Source: Blastopirellula sediminis
Lineage (GTDB): Bacteria; Planctomycetota; Planctomycetia; Pirellulales; Pirellulaceae
DNA length: 64,000 nt
Assembly: GCF_020966755.1 (NCBI RefSeq)
Contig: NZ_JAJKFT010000004.1
Span: 1,488,001 to 1,552,000 of the forward strand
Direction: 5' to 3'
Shown here: in pieces, positions 24,178-32,733 of the stretch
How positions within the stretch are numbered: the stretch's first letter is position 1
Layout: each line of letters opens with the position of its first letter
Notes under the pieces: model-generated
Told to the model about the DNA's origin: nothing
The model's input: only the letters and a program-made list of their open reading frames with translations
Databases searched by the model: none
Made by a program: the position numbers and the translations under genes

Positions 24178-25393
24178 AGTTCCGCAGCCGCTGCCGCATC
24201 AGCTGCCGATCCTCCGCGATACGCATCGTCACAAACGGGTAATCTGCGGCAGACGCTGGGGAAAGACCGGCGTCGGGCTGATCGCCGCGATCCTCGGGCA
24301 TGGCGATCCGGCGGGACCAGGACATTGGAAGGGAATCGTCGACGGCGGCAACTTGTATTGGGTCGCGCCGACGTTCGCCCAGTCGAAGAAGATCGAACGG
24401 GACCTTATCCGGGCCTTTGAACGAAGCGGGCTCCAATACTCAAAGTCGGAATGCCGCATCGAGCATCCCAGCGGCGGCAGCATCACGATCAAAACGGCCG
24501 CGGCCCCAGTCAGTTTGCGCGGCGACGGGCTCGACGGCATGATCGGCGACGAGTTCGCCTTCGTGCGGAAAGAGATCTGGTCCGACGCGCTGCGACCGGC
24601 GCTCTCCGATCGCCGCGGCTGGTCAATGTTCCTGACCACGCCGAACGGGCCGAACTGGATCAAGGAGCAGCATGACCTCGACGGGGTCGATCCGCACTAC
24701 AAATCATGGCAATGCCCGACCAGCGAGAACCGTCTGATTGATCAAGCGGAACTCGACTCGGCGCTGCTCGATCTCGGCCAGGCGTCGTTCGATCAGGAGT
24801 ACCGCGCGCAGTTTGTCGACATCAGCGGCGCCGAGTTCTCGGGGCTCTACTTTCAAACGCCGACCTTTTGGTTCGACCAATGGCCGGCGGAGTCAGAGAT
24901 CCGCTATCGGGTGATCGGGCTCGATCCGTCGAAAGGGAAGAGCGACAAGGCGGACTACAGCGCGTTCGTGCTGCTGGCGCTAACGTATGACGGACAGATA
25001 TACGTCGACGCCGATATCGAACGCCGCGACGTTCGCAAGATCGCGGAGAAGGCGTGCGAGCTGTGCAAGCTGTTCGAGCCGTACGGGCTGATTGTCGAAA
25101 CGAACCAATTTCAAGAGCTCCTTCGCTGCAACATCGAAGACCTGGCGAAACGGAACAATCGCCCGCTGCCGATTTACGGCCGCACGCATCACGAAGACAA
25201 ACGCACCCGGATCCGGCGGACCCTAACGCCGTTTCTGTCGCGGGGAGAGTTGCATTTCAAAGCGGATAGCCGCGGCGCGAAGCTGCTGGTTTCGCAACTG
25301 AAGGATTTTCCGGTCGGCGCCTACGACGATGGGCCTGACGCGCTGGAGATGGGGATTTCGCTGCTGGCTGAACTTTTGAACGGAAGGAAATAG
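24113..25393 (+). CDS. Phage terminase large subunit (TerL)
   Basis: 426 residues. The ATPase half has Walker A GRRWGKT (about residue 45-52), an adenine-binding PHQLPILRD upstream, Walker B LDGMIGDEFAF (about 142-150) and coupling motif TTPNGPN. The RNase H-like nuclease half has GLDPSKGKSDKADYSAFVLL (first acidic residue about 270), a central VETNQF and the C-terminal YDDGPDALEMGISLL acid pair. All parts needed for DNA translocation and cleavage are present. It packages DNA into the procapsid through the portal encoded two genes on. The start overlaps the putative TerS gene. Confidence 0.94.
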   Translation: MKRLNLRIKNHLAQKSSRRVIEVPQPLPHQLPILRDTHRHKRVICGRRWGKTGVGLIAAILGHGDPAGPGHWKGIVDGGNLYWVAPTFAQSKKIERDLIRAFERSGLQYSKSECRIEHPSGGSITIKTAAAPVSLRGDGLDGMIGDEFAFVRKEIWSDALRPALSDRRGWSMFLTTPNGPNWIKEQHDLDGVDPHYKSWQCPTSENRLIDQAELDSALLDLGQASFDQEYRAQFVDISGAEFSGLYFQTPTFWFDQWPAESEIRYRVIGLDPSKGKSDKADYSAFVLLALTYDGQIYVDADIERRDVRKIAEKACELCKLFEPYGLIVETNQFQELLRCNIEDLAKRNNRPLPIYGRTHHEDKRTRIRRTLTPFLSRGELHFKADSRGAKLLVSQLKDFPVGAYDDGPDALEMGISLLAELLNGRK

Positions 25394-25395
25394 GG

Positions 25396-25956
25396 ATGGA
25401 AAACCGAGGACGAAAGCTGAGCGAACAGCGGCGCGAGCGGATCCGCAAATTGCTGGGAGAAGGGATGTCGGTTCGTTGCGTGGCTCGCGCCATGCAGGTC
25501 GCTCCGTCGACGGTGCAACGCGTCCGAAAGGAAGAGGAGCGTGCGGTCGTTGCAGAGTGCGAGACGACGCTTGGCGGCGCAGAATCGCAGCGCGATGCCG
25601 ATGCCGCTTCGTGTGAAGAAAAGTGGTTGACAAAACGCACGGAATTGTCATCGAATGTCGCCGCACGATCGGAGGATGGAACGGAAGAATCGCAAATGTT
25701 CTCGCTTCGTTCGTCATTCGGATGTCGGCATTCGTCATTCGCGGCCATGGCATTCCCTCGCTTGCGCTGCGGGCTAGTGTTGGCGGTTCGCCTGATTCAA
25801 GCGTTTCAAAATTGTCTGTTGACAAAGCGCACGCGATCGAAATTGAATGACGCCGCGATGATTGAGAAGCCGCCTGATTGCGAATCGAACTTCGGCGAGG
25901 TGAGGCGGTGGCGATTGAGGTTGAGGACGCATTCCCTTGCTTGCGCTGCGGGCTAG
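25396..25956 (+). CDS. Small helix-turn-helix protein whose frame runs into REP repeats
   Basis: Residues 1-50 look real: RGRKLSEQRRERIRKLLGEG, then MSVRCVARAMQVAPSTVQRV, a resolvase/Hin-type HTH. The gene starts three nt after TerL ends. Beyond about residue 60 the frame passes through repeat DNA: the segments FPRLRCGLVL and HSLACAAG are direct translations of two family B arms (25749-25779, 25929-25958), and the end is set by the second. A 40-nt stretch near 25625 recurs, diverged, near 25816. The original protein was probably about 60-80 residues. Confidence 0.55.
   Translation: MENRGRKLSEQRRERIRKLLGEGMSVRCVARAMQVAPSTVQRVRKEEERAVVAECETTLGGAESQRDADAASCEEKWLTKRTELSSNVAARSEDGTEESQMFSLRSSFGCRHSSFAAMAFPRLRCGLVLAVRLIQAFQNCLLTKRTRSKLNDAAMIEKPPDCESNFGEVRRWRLRLRTHSLACAAG
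25749..25779 (-). repeat. REP-like family B arm (single)
   Basis: Right-arm orientation with core CCCTCGCTTGCGCTGCGGG. It is preceded at 25705-25742 by the CATTCGTCATTCG spacer motif, so it is the right half of a composite unit. It lies inside the extended frame of the HTH gene. Confidence 0.85.
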
Positions 25957-25958
25957 TG
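25929..25958 (-). repeat. REP-like family B arm (single)
   Basis: Core CCCTTGCTTGCGCTGCGGG in the same orientation as the copy 180 nt upstream. Its TAG supplies the stop codon of the extended HTH frame. The portal gene starts 33 nt later. Confidence 0.85.
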
Positions 25959-25990
25959 CAAGAGCGAACATTCAGAATCGAGTAGTTCCC

Positions 25991-27532
25991 ATGCAAGAAG
26001 AATCAGAGAGTTGGGTGACGCGTGAGCAGGAGTTGCGAGCCGAAATCGAAGTTCGGAGTCGCTTGCAGCCGCTCCGCGATCACCTGGTGGAAGCCGCGTC
26101 TCGTCCGCAGCAGGTCCGCGAGTCTTTAGGCGACGTTCGTCTTGCTCACGGTCCGGCTGTTACGCGGCCGATCGACTTCTATGAAACCGTCAGCCTGGAA
26201 TCTTGGGCGACGCCTGATACGGCGACCAATCGCAAAGATGGCCACTATGGGCCGGTCTTTCGATCGGAATCCGAGCTATCGCTCTTCCGCGGTATCGCTC
26301 GCGCCTTGGCGGACGGGGACGAAACGGCGGTGGGGGTCTTGGGAAACCTGGTCCACTACGTCGTGCACACCGGTTTCACGTACGCGGTCAACGCGACGGA
26401 GAAATCGGCGAGCGTCGACCTGTTGCGAGACGAGGCGCGGCGGTGCATGGAGGAGTTTCTCGCGCACAACGAGTGGGAACTGAGCTTTGAAGAAGAGCTG
26501 GTCAAAGATTCGATCGTCGACGGCGAACTGCTGATCGCGCTGGAAGCGGAACAGGGGAGCGTACGCGCCCGACATGTCGAACCGGCCTGGCTCACCCAGC
26601 CGGTTGATCCGCGGCTGCTCGAAGAAGAACTGCGGCGGCGACTTCGCATTTCGCATGCGATCGATTGGCGTTACGGCGTCGCCACGCGGCAAGGAGACGC
26701 AACCGAGGTGTACGGGTACTTCGTGCGTTGGAATGGCGACGCCGAGCAGTGGAACTTCTACCCGCCGTCTCGGTTCCTCCATTTGAAGCGGAATGTGCCG
26801 CGGCATGTGAAGCGGGGGCTGACCGACTTTTACCCGGTCAGCGGGCGGATCGCTGGAGCGACCGAACTGCTCAGCCGCATGGGAACCGGCGCCGGGATTC
26901 AAGCGTCGATCGCGCTGATCATTAAGAACTCGACGAGCGGACCTAGCGGCGGTTCGATCGAAAGCTTGACCGGCGGCTCGGCTTTCGCGGCAGACAATCC
27001 GCCGTTCGCAACCAGCAACTGGCGGAACGGCGAAGTGATCGACACCTTCGGCCGCGAGTTTCAGGCGGGACCGATGGGAGGCCAGCAAGCGGCGGGTTTT
27101 GTGCGGATCTTGCAAGCGATGCGCCGCGCAACCGGCGTTCGCTGGAGCATGCCGGAGCACATGATCAGCGGCGACGCCAGCAACAACAACTACGCGTCAA
27201 TCCTGGAAGCCGGCGCCCCGTTCACACGCGCGATCGAATCGGCCCAGCAAAAGTACATCACGGCGTTCGAGACGCTGCTGTGGCGGGTGCTGCGGATCTA
27301 CTTCGAGATGGGGCGTTTCAACAAGCATGGCTTCGCCTGGCGACAGATTCGCAAGCTGCTCGCGATGACGATCGAGGCGACTTCCCCGGCGGTGCGCGAC
27401 AAGGAGAAGGAACTCCGCGTCGCGCAATCGCTGCGGGAAGCAGGCGTCCTATCGCGCCGCACGATGGCCAGCCGCTTCGATCTCGACCTCGACGAAGAGC
27501 GACGCAACGACGCGAACGAGTCCGTCGAATAG
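25991..27532 (+). CDS. Phage portal protein
   Basis: 513 residues from the ATG at 25991; 18 upstream codons in frame are repeat-derived. It follows TerL and precedes the protease, the standard portal slot. Supporting segments are a helical N-terminus, LVHYVVHTGFTYAVNATEKS, a wing region VYGYFVRWNGDAEQWNFYPP, RFLHLKRNVPRHVKRGLTDF and the C-terminal MPEHMISGDASNNNYASILE, a pattern seen in lambda-like/Mu-like portals. It forms the dodecameric channel through which TerL pumps DNA and on which tails dock. Length is typical. The stop is followed at once by a repeat arm. Confidence 0.85.
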   Translation: MQEESESWVTREQELRAEIEVRSRLQPLRDHLVEAASRPQQVRESLGDVRLAHGPAVTRPIDFYETVSLESWATPDTATNRKDGHYGPVFRSESELSLFRGIARALADGDETAVGVLGNLVHYVVHTGFTYAVNATEKSASVDLLRDEARRCMEEFLAHNEWELSFEEELVKDSIVDGELLIALEAEQGSVRARHVEPAWLTQPVDPRLLEEELRRRLRISHAIDWRYGVATRQGDATEVYGYFVRWNGDAEQWNFYPPSRFLHLKRNVPRHVKRGLTDFYPVSGRIAGATELLSRMGTGAGIQASIALIIKNSTSGPSGGSIESLTGGSAFAADNPPFATSNWRNGEVIDTFGREFQAGPMGGQQAAGFVRILQAMRRATGVRWSMPEHMISGDASNNNYASILEAGAPFTRAIESAQQKYITAFETLLWRVLRIYFEMGRFNKHGFAWRQIRKLLAMTIEATSPAVRDKEKELRVAQSLREAGVLSRRTMASRFDLDLDEERRNDANESVE

Positions 27533-27562
27533 TAGGCCCGAAGCGCGAGCGAGGGAAATGCG
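27532..27562 (+). repeat. REP-like family B arm (single)
   Basis: Starts GTAG with core CCCGAAGCGCGAGCGAGGG; it begins at the last base of the portal stop codon. The loop is GCGA instead of GCAA. Confidence 0.8.
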
Positions 27563-27587
27563 GCGCGCTTTCGCATCTTCTCAATGT

Positions 27588-27675
<88 letters not shown>

Positions 27676-27690
27676 ACCCACGGAGATAAT

Positions 27691-28800
27691 ATGTCCAAAC
27701 AGAAGCAACTACGCGTCAAAGAAGCGGTCGGCGTCGCGCAACACGCCCGGCAAGTCGATCGCGAATCAGGCGTCATTCGCATGGTGCAAATCTGCGGCCC
27801 TCTTTCCCGCAACGGCCGCAATTACGCGGCGGCTCTCGACTCGGCGGTCGGCCTTTACGAAGGAGTGAAGGTCAACATCGACCACGGCTTCGCGCCGGGG
27901 GAAGAACGTTCGTTTCTCGCCGGGTTCGGCGTGCTGCGGAATGTGAAGCGGCAGGGAGACGCGCTCTACGGCGATCTCCATTTTCTGAAGTCGCATCAAT
28001 TGGCCGAACTCGTCTGCGAGCGGGCCGAGCGATTTCCCGAGACGTTCGGCTTGTCGCATGACGCCGACATCGACGGCTATGTCGACGACGCCGGGGTTTT
28101 TCAAGTCACCAAGATCATCGCGGTTCGATCGGTCGACCTGGTAGGCGAACCGGCGACGGCCCGCGGCATTTTTGAATCGGAGCGAACCGGAATGAAAACG
28201 ACGATTGGCGAGCGGATCGCGTCGCTCGACGCAACCGCTTACCCGGCGCGGGACGCGGTGCTAGCGAAACTGCAAGAGCTTGAAATCGACGGCGAGCCGA
28301 TTCTGGAGCGTCCTTGGGAAGAAGGCGATCAGACGCCGGGTGAGGCTCTGGCCACCAACTTCCGCACATTGGTCATCGCCGCGCTCGACGCCCAAGAATC
28401 GGCCGACGTGATTCACGCGATTTGCAAAACGCTCGAGCAGTTGCAAAGCGGTGAAGCGGTCGACTCTCCGCAAGCGGTCGAAGAAAGTCGTCGCAATCAG
28501 ATTCTCGCCACGCTGCGGGAAGTAACTCGGAGGCTCGATTTTCTCGAACGAGATCAATGGGCCGCCTCGGTCCTCGAGTCAGCCGGCATGCCGAGCGATT
28601 CGCCGCTGCGACAGCAGTTGCGAACGCTGACCACCCGCGCCGAGATGGAAGCATTTGTCGACGCCAGCGATCTCGGCCCGGCTCTCGCGCCAATCGCCGG
28701 CGGAGAGATTTCCATTTGGGAATCGAATGCGCCAGACGGCGAGTCGCTCCATCGCACCCGCGAACAAATGTACGCCGCCTGGGGCATTGGAAGTAAGTAG
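27691..28800 (+). CDS. Prohead maturation protease with a fused scaffold-like C-terminus
   Basis: 369 residues. The N-terminal 160 residues resemble phage prohead/assemblin-type (S78-like) serine proteases: NGRNYAAALDSAVGLYEGVK, a VNIDHGFAPGE His, then GDLHFLK and FGLSHDADIDG, with SVDLVGEPATARGIFESE ending the domain. The rest (about 168-369) is charged and helical, as in scaffolding proteins (RRNQILATLREVTRRLDFLE). An in-frame ATG at 28192 (residue 168) follows GGAG by nine nt and could start a separate scaffold, as in lambda C/Nu3. It sits between portal and capsid genes as expected. Confidence 0.8.
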   Translation: MSKQKQLRVKEAVGVAQHARQVDRESGVIRMVQICGPLSRNGRNYAAALDSAVGLYEGVKVNIDHGFAPGEERSFLAGFGVLRNVKRQGDALYGDLHFLKSHQLAELVCERAERFPETFGLSHDADIDGYVDDAGVFQVTKIIAVRSVDLVGEPATARGIFESERTGMKTTIGERIASLDATAYPARDAVLAKLQELEIDGEPILERPWEEGDQTPGEALATNFRTLVIAALDAQESADVIHAICKTLEQLQSGEAVDSPQAVEESRRNQILATLREVTRRLDFLERDQWAASVLESAGMPSDSPLRQQLRTLTTRAEMEAFVDASDLGPALAPIAGGEISIWESNAPDGESLHRTREQMYAAWGIGSK

Positions 28801-28892
28801 AGAGGAGAACCCCATCTCCGTCCTTAGACATTAGTCATTCGTCATTCGACATTCACCAACCAGTGAACCCCTGTTTCAGTTAGGACTACCAT

Positions 28893-29621
28893 ATGCCTTC
28901 GACTCTCCATCCCAACAGCCCGGTCTACGGGCTCGATTTTCAGGCCGCCTATGCGGATCACTGCTTCGGCCTCGACTCGGACGTCTTCGAGAAGCTGAGC
29001 GATAACGCTTCGGCGGCGATCGGCGTGACCGACGCTTCCGGCGGCGTCCTCTCGATCGCGACCGGCGCGACCTCGGCCGCCGACAACGATGGTTGCTACC
29101 TGGCGACCAAAGGGGAAGTGATCAAGATGGATCACTCCTTCGTCCTGAAGTCGAAGTTCAAGTACAGCGAAGCGGGGGCTGACGTCGCCAACGTCGTCGC
29201 CATCGGCTGTATGAACAACGCCGCCGTCGGGACGGTGCTTGCCGCTAACGGCGCGGGTCCAGCGGCCAGCTTCTACGGCGCCATGATCTACAAGGTTGAT
29301 GGCGAAACGACCTGGAAGTGCGTCAGCTCGGCCGGCGCCACGCAGTATATCGACGATACCGGCGTCACCGCCGCGTCGAGCGAACTGGCCGGCTTCGAGA
29401 TCCAGTTCGAGGTTCTTCCCGGCGGCGCCTATGGACGTTTCGTCTTTTTGATCGACGGGCGCGTCTGCACCAAGGCGACGTCGAACCTGAACGAGCCGAT
29501 CACGCACGAAGTCCCCCTGAGCGGCGCGACCGAAATGAACGTCCTCTGCGGCGGCCAAACCGGCAGCGCCGCGGAAGAAGTGTTTTATCTCGACGCGATC
29601 GCCTTCGCCGTCACGACGTAG
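28893..29621 (+). CDS. Putative head decoration / structural protein
   Basis: 242 residues between the protease and the major capsid gene, where decoration proteins sit. The sequence is beta-rich and Gly/Ala-rich with few charged clusters (GVLSIATGATSAADNDGCYL; SFVLKSKFKYSEAGADVANV) and resembles a jelly-roll/lectin-like sandwich. No signal peptide. The exact family is not recognised; the call is based on position and fold impression. Confidence 0.55.
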   Translation: MPSTLHPNSPVYGLDFQAAYADHCFGLDSDVFEKLSDNASAAIGVTDASGGVLSIATGATSAADNDGCYLATKGEVIKMDHSFVLKSKFKYSEAGADVANVVAIGCMNNAAVGTVLAANGAGPAASFYGAMIYKVDGETTWKCVSSAGATQYIDDTGVTAASSELAGFEIQFEVLPGGAYGRFVFLIDGRVCTKATSNLNEPITHEVPLSGATEMNVLCGGQTGSAAEEVFYLDAIAFAVTT

Positions 29622-29632
29622 CCGCACCCGAA

Positions 29633-29660
29633 ACTAGCCCGCAGCGCAAGCGAGGGAATA
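29633..29660 (+). repeat. REP-like family B arm (single)
   Basis: Core CCCGCAGCGCAAGCGAGGG immediately after the decoration-like gene. Confidence 0.85.
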
Positions 29661-29711
29661 CTGCGCCCATAAGCTACTAGTGGGAACCTGCCCCTCGCTT
29701 CCAACTTGATT

Positions 29712-29738
29712 CACTGCTGGACAAGCCAGCAGTGGCAC
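29712..29738. repeat. REP palindrome, family A (single)
   Basis: CACTGCTGG-ACAAG-CCAGCAGTG followed by GCAC, the RAYT-flank unit. The preceding 40 nt also resemble those before the copy at 27649, so the repeated block is longer than the hairpin. The capsid gene starts 35 nt downstream. Confidence 0.9.
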
Positions 29739-29773
29739 ACAGCACAAAAATCAAATTCCCTACGGAGTCTTAC

Positions 29774-31000
29774 ATGAACTATCTCGAACTTGCCCATGAT
29801 TTTGAAGTTGGCGAACGTCAGCGCAAAGCGGTTTGCCGGCGGATGGGGGTGCATGAGTCGATCAGTTACGACGAAGTCCCCAACCCGGCGATGGACGCGT
29901 TGAAAGTCGCCCTGCGTTCCGGTCACTTGAAGCCGGAAGAGATCAGCATTCGCAGCATCTTCGAAGCGACCGTCACCGACCGGATGGGAAAGCGATGCGG
30001 CCGCGAAATGGTCAACAGCTGGCGCGATACGAAGGATGGTCGCGTAACCGGCCACCGCATTTACGAATCGGGCGTGCGGAGCGCCGCATTCGCCAATTTG
30101 ATCGGCCAGGTCTTCTACACGCGGATGATGGAAGAGTTCAACAAGCCGGAGCTGATCGGCATGTCGCTGGTCGAACTGATTCCGTCGACCCACCAGTGGG
30201 AAAAATTCGCCGGGATGACGATGCTCGGCGATCACGCCCAGGAAGTCAAAGAAGGTCACGATTACCCGACGGTCAGTCTGGCCGAAGATTGGGTGATGTC
30301 GCCGGAAACGAAGAAGTACGGCTTCATCGTGCCGATCACGCGCGAAGCGATCTTCTTCGACACGACCGGCATGGTGCTGCGTCGCGCCGGCGAAGCGGCG
30401 ATGATTTTGGCGGTCAATCGCGAAAAGCGGATTCTCGATACCTGTTTGGGCATCGTCAATTCGTATCGTCGCAAGAATCGCCCGATCATCGACACCTACG
30501 GCGCGAGCAGCGGCGACCATGACTTCGACAACCTGGTCGCGTCGAATCCGCTGGCCGACTACGAGTCGCTGGTCGCCGTGCACGAAAAGTTCCAAGCGAT
30601 GACCGACCCGCAGGATGGGGAGCCGATCGTCTTGAGCAAAACGCAGCTGGTCTGTCCGAAGTCGCTCGAGTGGAAAGCGAAAGCGATTCTCAACGCGACC
30701 GAAGTTCGCGAGACGAGCGGCGATCGCGAAACGATCGTGCAAGGAAACCGCTTGCCGCGCGACTACGAGATTCGGAGCAGCGAATACGTCCAGTCGCGAA
30801 CCGGATCGGCTTCGAGCTGGTTCTACGGCGACTTCCAAGGCGCCTTCGCCTATGTCGAGAACTGGGCTCCGGAAGCGGTCGAAGCGCCGACCGGCAGCCA
30901 TCTCGAAATGACCCGCGACATCGCCGTTCAGTTCAAGATCAGCGAACGGGGCGTAATGGCGGTCAAAGAGCCGCGCAAGGTGGTCAAGTCGACCGGCTAA
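29774..31000 (+). CDS. Major capsid protein (HK97-like fold)
   Basis: 408 residues from the ATG at 29774. There is an N-terminal helical region, then segments expected of an HK97-type major head protein: MSLVELIPSTHQWEKFAGMT, VSPETKK-like strand SLAEDWVMSPETKKYGFIVP, a P-domain helix GEAAMILAVNREKRILDTCL and the late YGDFQGAFAYVENWAPEAVE strand pair. Size and position after the protease/scaffold are as usual. It would form the icosahedral shell. HK97-fold assignment is by pattern and order, not by search. Confidence 0.82.
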   Translation: MNYLELAHDFEVGERQRKAVCRRMGVHESISYDEVPNPAMDALKVALRSGHLKPEEISIRSIFEATVTDRMGKRCGREMVNSWRDTKDGRVTGHRIYESGVRSAAFANLIGQVFYTRMMEEFNKPELIGMSLVELIPSTHQWEKFAGMTMLGDHAQEVKEGHDYPTVSLAEDWVMSPETKKYGFIVPITREAIFFDTTGMVLRRAGEAAMILAVNREKRILDTCLGIVNSYRRKNRPIIDTYGASSGDHDFDNLVASNPLADYESLVAVHEKFQAMTDPQDGEPIVLSKTQLVCPKSLEWKAKAILNATEVRETSGDRETIVQGNRLPRDYEIRSSEYVQSRTGSASSWFYGDFQGAFAYVENWAPEAVEAPTGSHLEMTRDIAVQFKISERGVMAVKEPRKVVKSTG

Positions 31001-31070
31001 CGGCGCCTAGTTTATTCACCAACTGGTCGCTCGCGGCCGGTTGGGTTTCTTCCTCACGATGAGAACCTCC

Positions 31071-31472
31071 ATGACGCAAGAGAAATCGAAAGACGACCTG
31101 GCGGCCGAGCGGGCCGAGCTCGAAAAGTTGCGGGCCGAGTTGGCCGCCGAGCGGCAACTGCTGGACGAGGAGATGGCCCTGCTCGAAAAGTCGCAGACGT
31201 CGTCGCGCCAGCAGACGTCGTTTGCTGATCGCATTCACGTCCGCGACCTTCCGAAAGATGTCGAAAACGTCCGGGCCTGGCTGCGGTCGAAAGGAAGGCA
31301 GGCGATCGTTCGCGACTACGAAGTGACCCTGCGAAGCGGCAATGGTCGGCCGCGGGTGGTGAGCCCGGTCATCGCGATCGACGAGGCGGAAGCGATCAGC
31401 ATCGCCTTCACCCAGCTGAAGATCGAAAGCACCCAGGCGTACAACCCGTACGCCCGCGTGATTAACGCGTAG
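31071..31472 (+). CDS. Coiled-coil head protein, hypothetical
   Basis: 133 residues from the ATG at 31071; another ATG lies four codons upstream. The first 45 residues form a coiled coil (AAERAELEKLRAELAAERQL), followed by a small alpha/beta domain with FADRIHVRDLPKDVENVRAW and a C-terminal EAISIAFTQLKIESTQAYNP. It follows the capsid gene, so it may be a head-associated or connector protein. Not recognised. Confidence 0.6.
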   Translation: MTQEKSKDDLAAERAELEKLRAELAAERQLLDEEMALLEKSQTSSRQQTSFADRIHVRDLPKDVENVRAWLRSKGRQAIVRDYEVTLRSGNGRPRVVSPVIAIDEAEAISIAFTQLKIESTQAYNPYARVINA

Positions 31473-31481
31473 TCATCAACG

Positions 31482-31591
31482 TGTGGTGCCATGTTCTTAC
31501 GGCGTCTACGACAGAAGGGCATGTCTTTGTCCTGGCAAAACGCGTTGAAGACATGCTCTTCTCGCGAAGACGCGATAAGAGCATGGCACCC
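31482..31591. repeat. Composite palindromic repeat, family D
   Basis: Outer arms GGTGCCATG (31485) and CATGGCACC (31582) enclose inner matching motifs GCATGTCTTTGTCCT and GAAGACATGCTCTTC plus TCGCGAAGACGCGA. It fills the gap between two head genes and has no T-tract. The arrangement of paired arms around smaller hairpins parallels the other families. Confidence 0.65.
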
Positions 31592-31618
31592 TTCTTTTGC
31601 TCGTTTCAGGTAGACCAT

Positions 31619-31861
31619 ATGACCCTCACCAAACTACAGCAACTCGAAGCGCTCGAGACGCGGCGGGATACGCTTCTGACGCAGATCGCGGCGCTCACCG
31701 AAAGCGAAATCGGCGGCGGCCCTGACACATCTGGCGGCGGCGAGCATGTGCAGCAGGTCGCGTATCGCCAAAGCTTGTACGAAGAGCTGGAGCAGATTGA
31801 ACGTTCGCTCTCGCTGCTCCGCGGTCCTTGGATCGTGCGGCGACAAGGACGATTGGCATGA
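31619..31861 (+). CDS. Small head-completion-like coiled-coil protein (gpW-like position)
   Basis: 80 residues: TLTKLQQLEALETRRDTLLT, then a Gly-rich loop (GGGPDTSGGG) and a second helix RQSLYEELEQIERSLSLLRG. Two helices and a turn of this size after the capsid gene recall gpW-like head-completion or adaptor proteins. Its stop overlaps the next start (ATGA), so the two are coupled. Confidence 0.55.
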   Translation: MTLTKLQQLEALETRRDTLLTQIAALTESEIGGGPDTSGGGEHVQQVAYRQSLYEELEQIERSLSLLRGPWIVRRQGRLA

Positions 31862-32187
31862 GCTACTACGACGCCGTGAAAGACAATTGGCGGGCCTTCG
31901 GTGATATCGAAGAGGTCGCCTATGCGGACGCCGCCGGCGAGACGAGCGGCGTGAAAGCTCGCGTGATCGAGCCGGATGAAAAGAGTCTTGCCAAAGTCGA
32001 CGGGCTCGCCGCACTCCCAGGCGCCTACGCCACCCTTGTGCTGTGGGACGCGACGCTCGCCGGCAAAAAGCCGGTCGGCGGCGGAGTGATCACGCAGTTC
32101 GATGGAACGAAATGGACCGTGCAGGCGGTGCAAGGCGCCCAGTGGAATACGCAGTGGCGCTGCCTTTGCATCCGCCATCGCGCGTAA
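31858..32187 (+). CDS. Head-tail connector-like protein
   Basis: 109 residues, starting at an ATGA overlap. It begins YYDAVKDNWRAFGDIEEVAY and contains TLVLWDATLAGKKPVGGGVI and FDGTKWTVQAVQGAQ, a beta-barrel pattern (P-x-x-G-x-x...DGxxWxV) common to phage head-closure/stopper proteins. Position after the gpW-like gene and before the tail genes supports this. Exact family unverified. Confidence 0.55.
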   Translation: MSYYDAVKDNWRAFGDIEEVAYADAAGETSGVKARVIEPDEKSLAKVDGLAALPGAYATLVLWDATLAGKKPVGGGVITQFDGTKWTVQAVQGAQWNTQWRCLCIRHRA

Positions 32188-32190
32188 TTC

Positions 32191-32277
32191 GTAGGGTCCG
32201 CTGTGCGGACCATGAGAAGCCTTATGGGATTGCCAACATGAACGAAGCATCTTTGGTCCGCACAGCGGACCCTACGG
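32191..32277. repeat. Inverted pair of GTAG-type hairpins, family C
   Basis: 32191-32211 is GTAG then GGTCCGC-TGT-GCGGACC; 32255-32276 is the reverse (GGTCCGC-ACA-GCGGACC then CTAC). Both hairpins have a GTAG foot, the tetranucleotide recognised by many RAYT enzymes. A third copy is at 20910-20931. Confidence 0.88.
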
Positions 32278-32286
32278 AGACAAATC

Positions 32287-32730
32287 ATGTCAAGCGCTTT
32301 TGAAATGATTTGGGACGCCGTGTACGCGAAGATCCTTGAACTCGATCTCGCCGGCATCACCAGCGTCAACGTCAAGCAGCAGCAATGGCCGCTGAATCCG
32401 AGCAGCGGCGAGATGACGTCGGGCATCTTCGTATGCCCGGTGACCGAAACTCTTCGCTCCGAAGGTTCGAACGCTCGCAGCGAGATTGGCTACGGCTTTG
32501 AGGTTTGCCTGATTCAGGCCAGCAATCAAACGCTCGGCAAGGGAACGCTCGGGACGTTGCTGACGTGGCGAGAAGCGATTCGCCGCGCGTTTCATGACAA
32601 GCTGCCGATCACCGCCGGCGGCGTGGTTCGCACCTGGTGCGAGCCGGGGAAAGTCGCGCTTCCCGACGCGTTCGCCAAACAGTACGACGCCAGCGCGCTC
32701 GTCATTCGTTGTTACGTCTACGAAGGGTAA
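32287..32730 (+). CDS. Tail-terminator/tail-completion-like protein
   Basis: 147 residues. It starts with helix FEMIWDAVYAKILELDLAGI, then strands SGIFVCPVTETLRSEGSNAR and EIGYGFEVCLIQASNQ, and ends ASALVIRCYVYEG. The helix-then-beta layout, the length and the place just before the tail tube gene fit tail terminator proteins (gpU/Gp17-like). The tail tube gene begins four nt after its stop. Confidence 0.55.
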   Translation: MSSAFEMIWDAVYAKILELDLAGITSVNVKQQQWPLNPSSGEMTSGIFVCPVTETLRSEGSNARSEIGYGFEVCLIQASNQTLGKGTLGTLLTWREAIRRAFHDKLPITAGGVVRTWCEPGKVALPDAFAKQYDASALVIRCYVYEG

Positions 32731-32733
32731 ATC

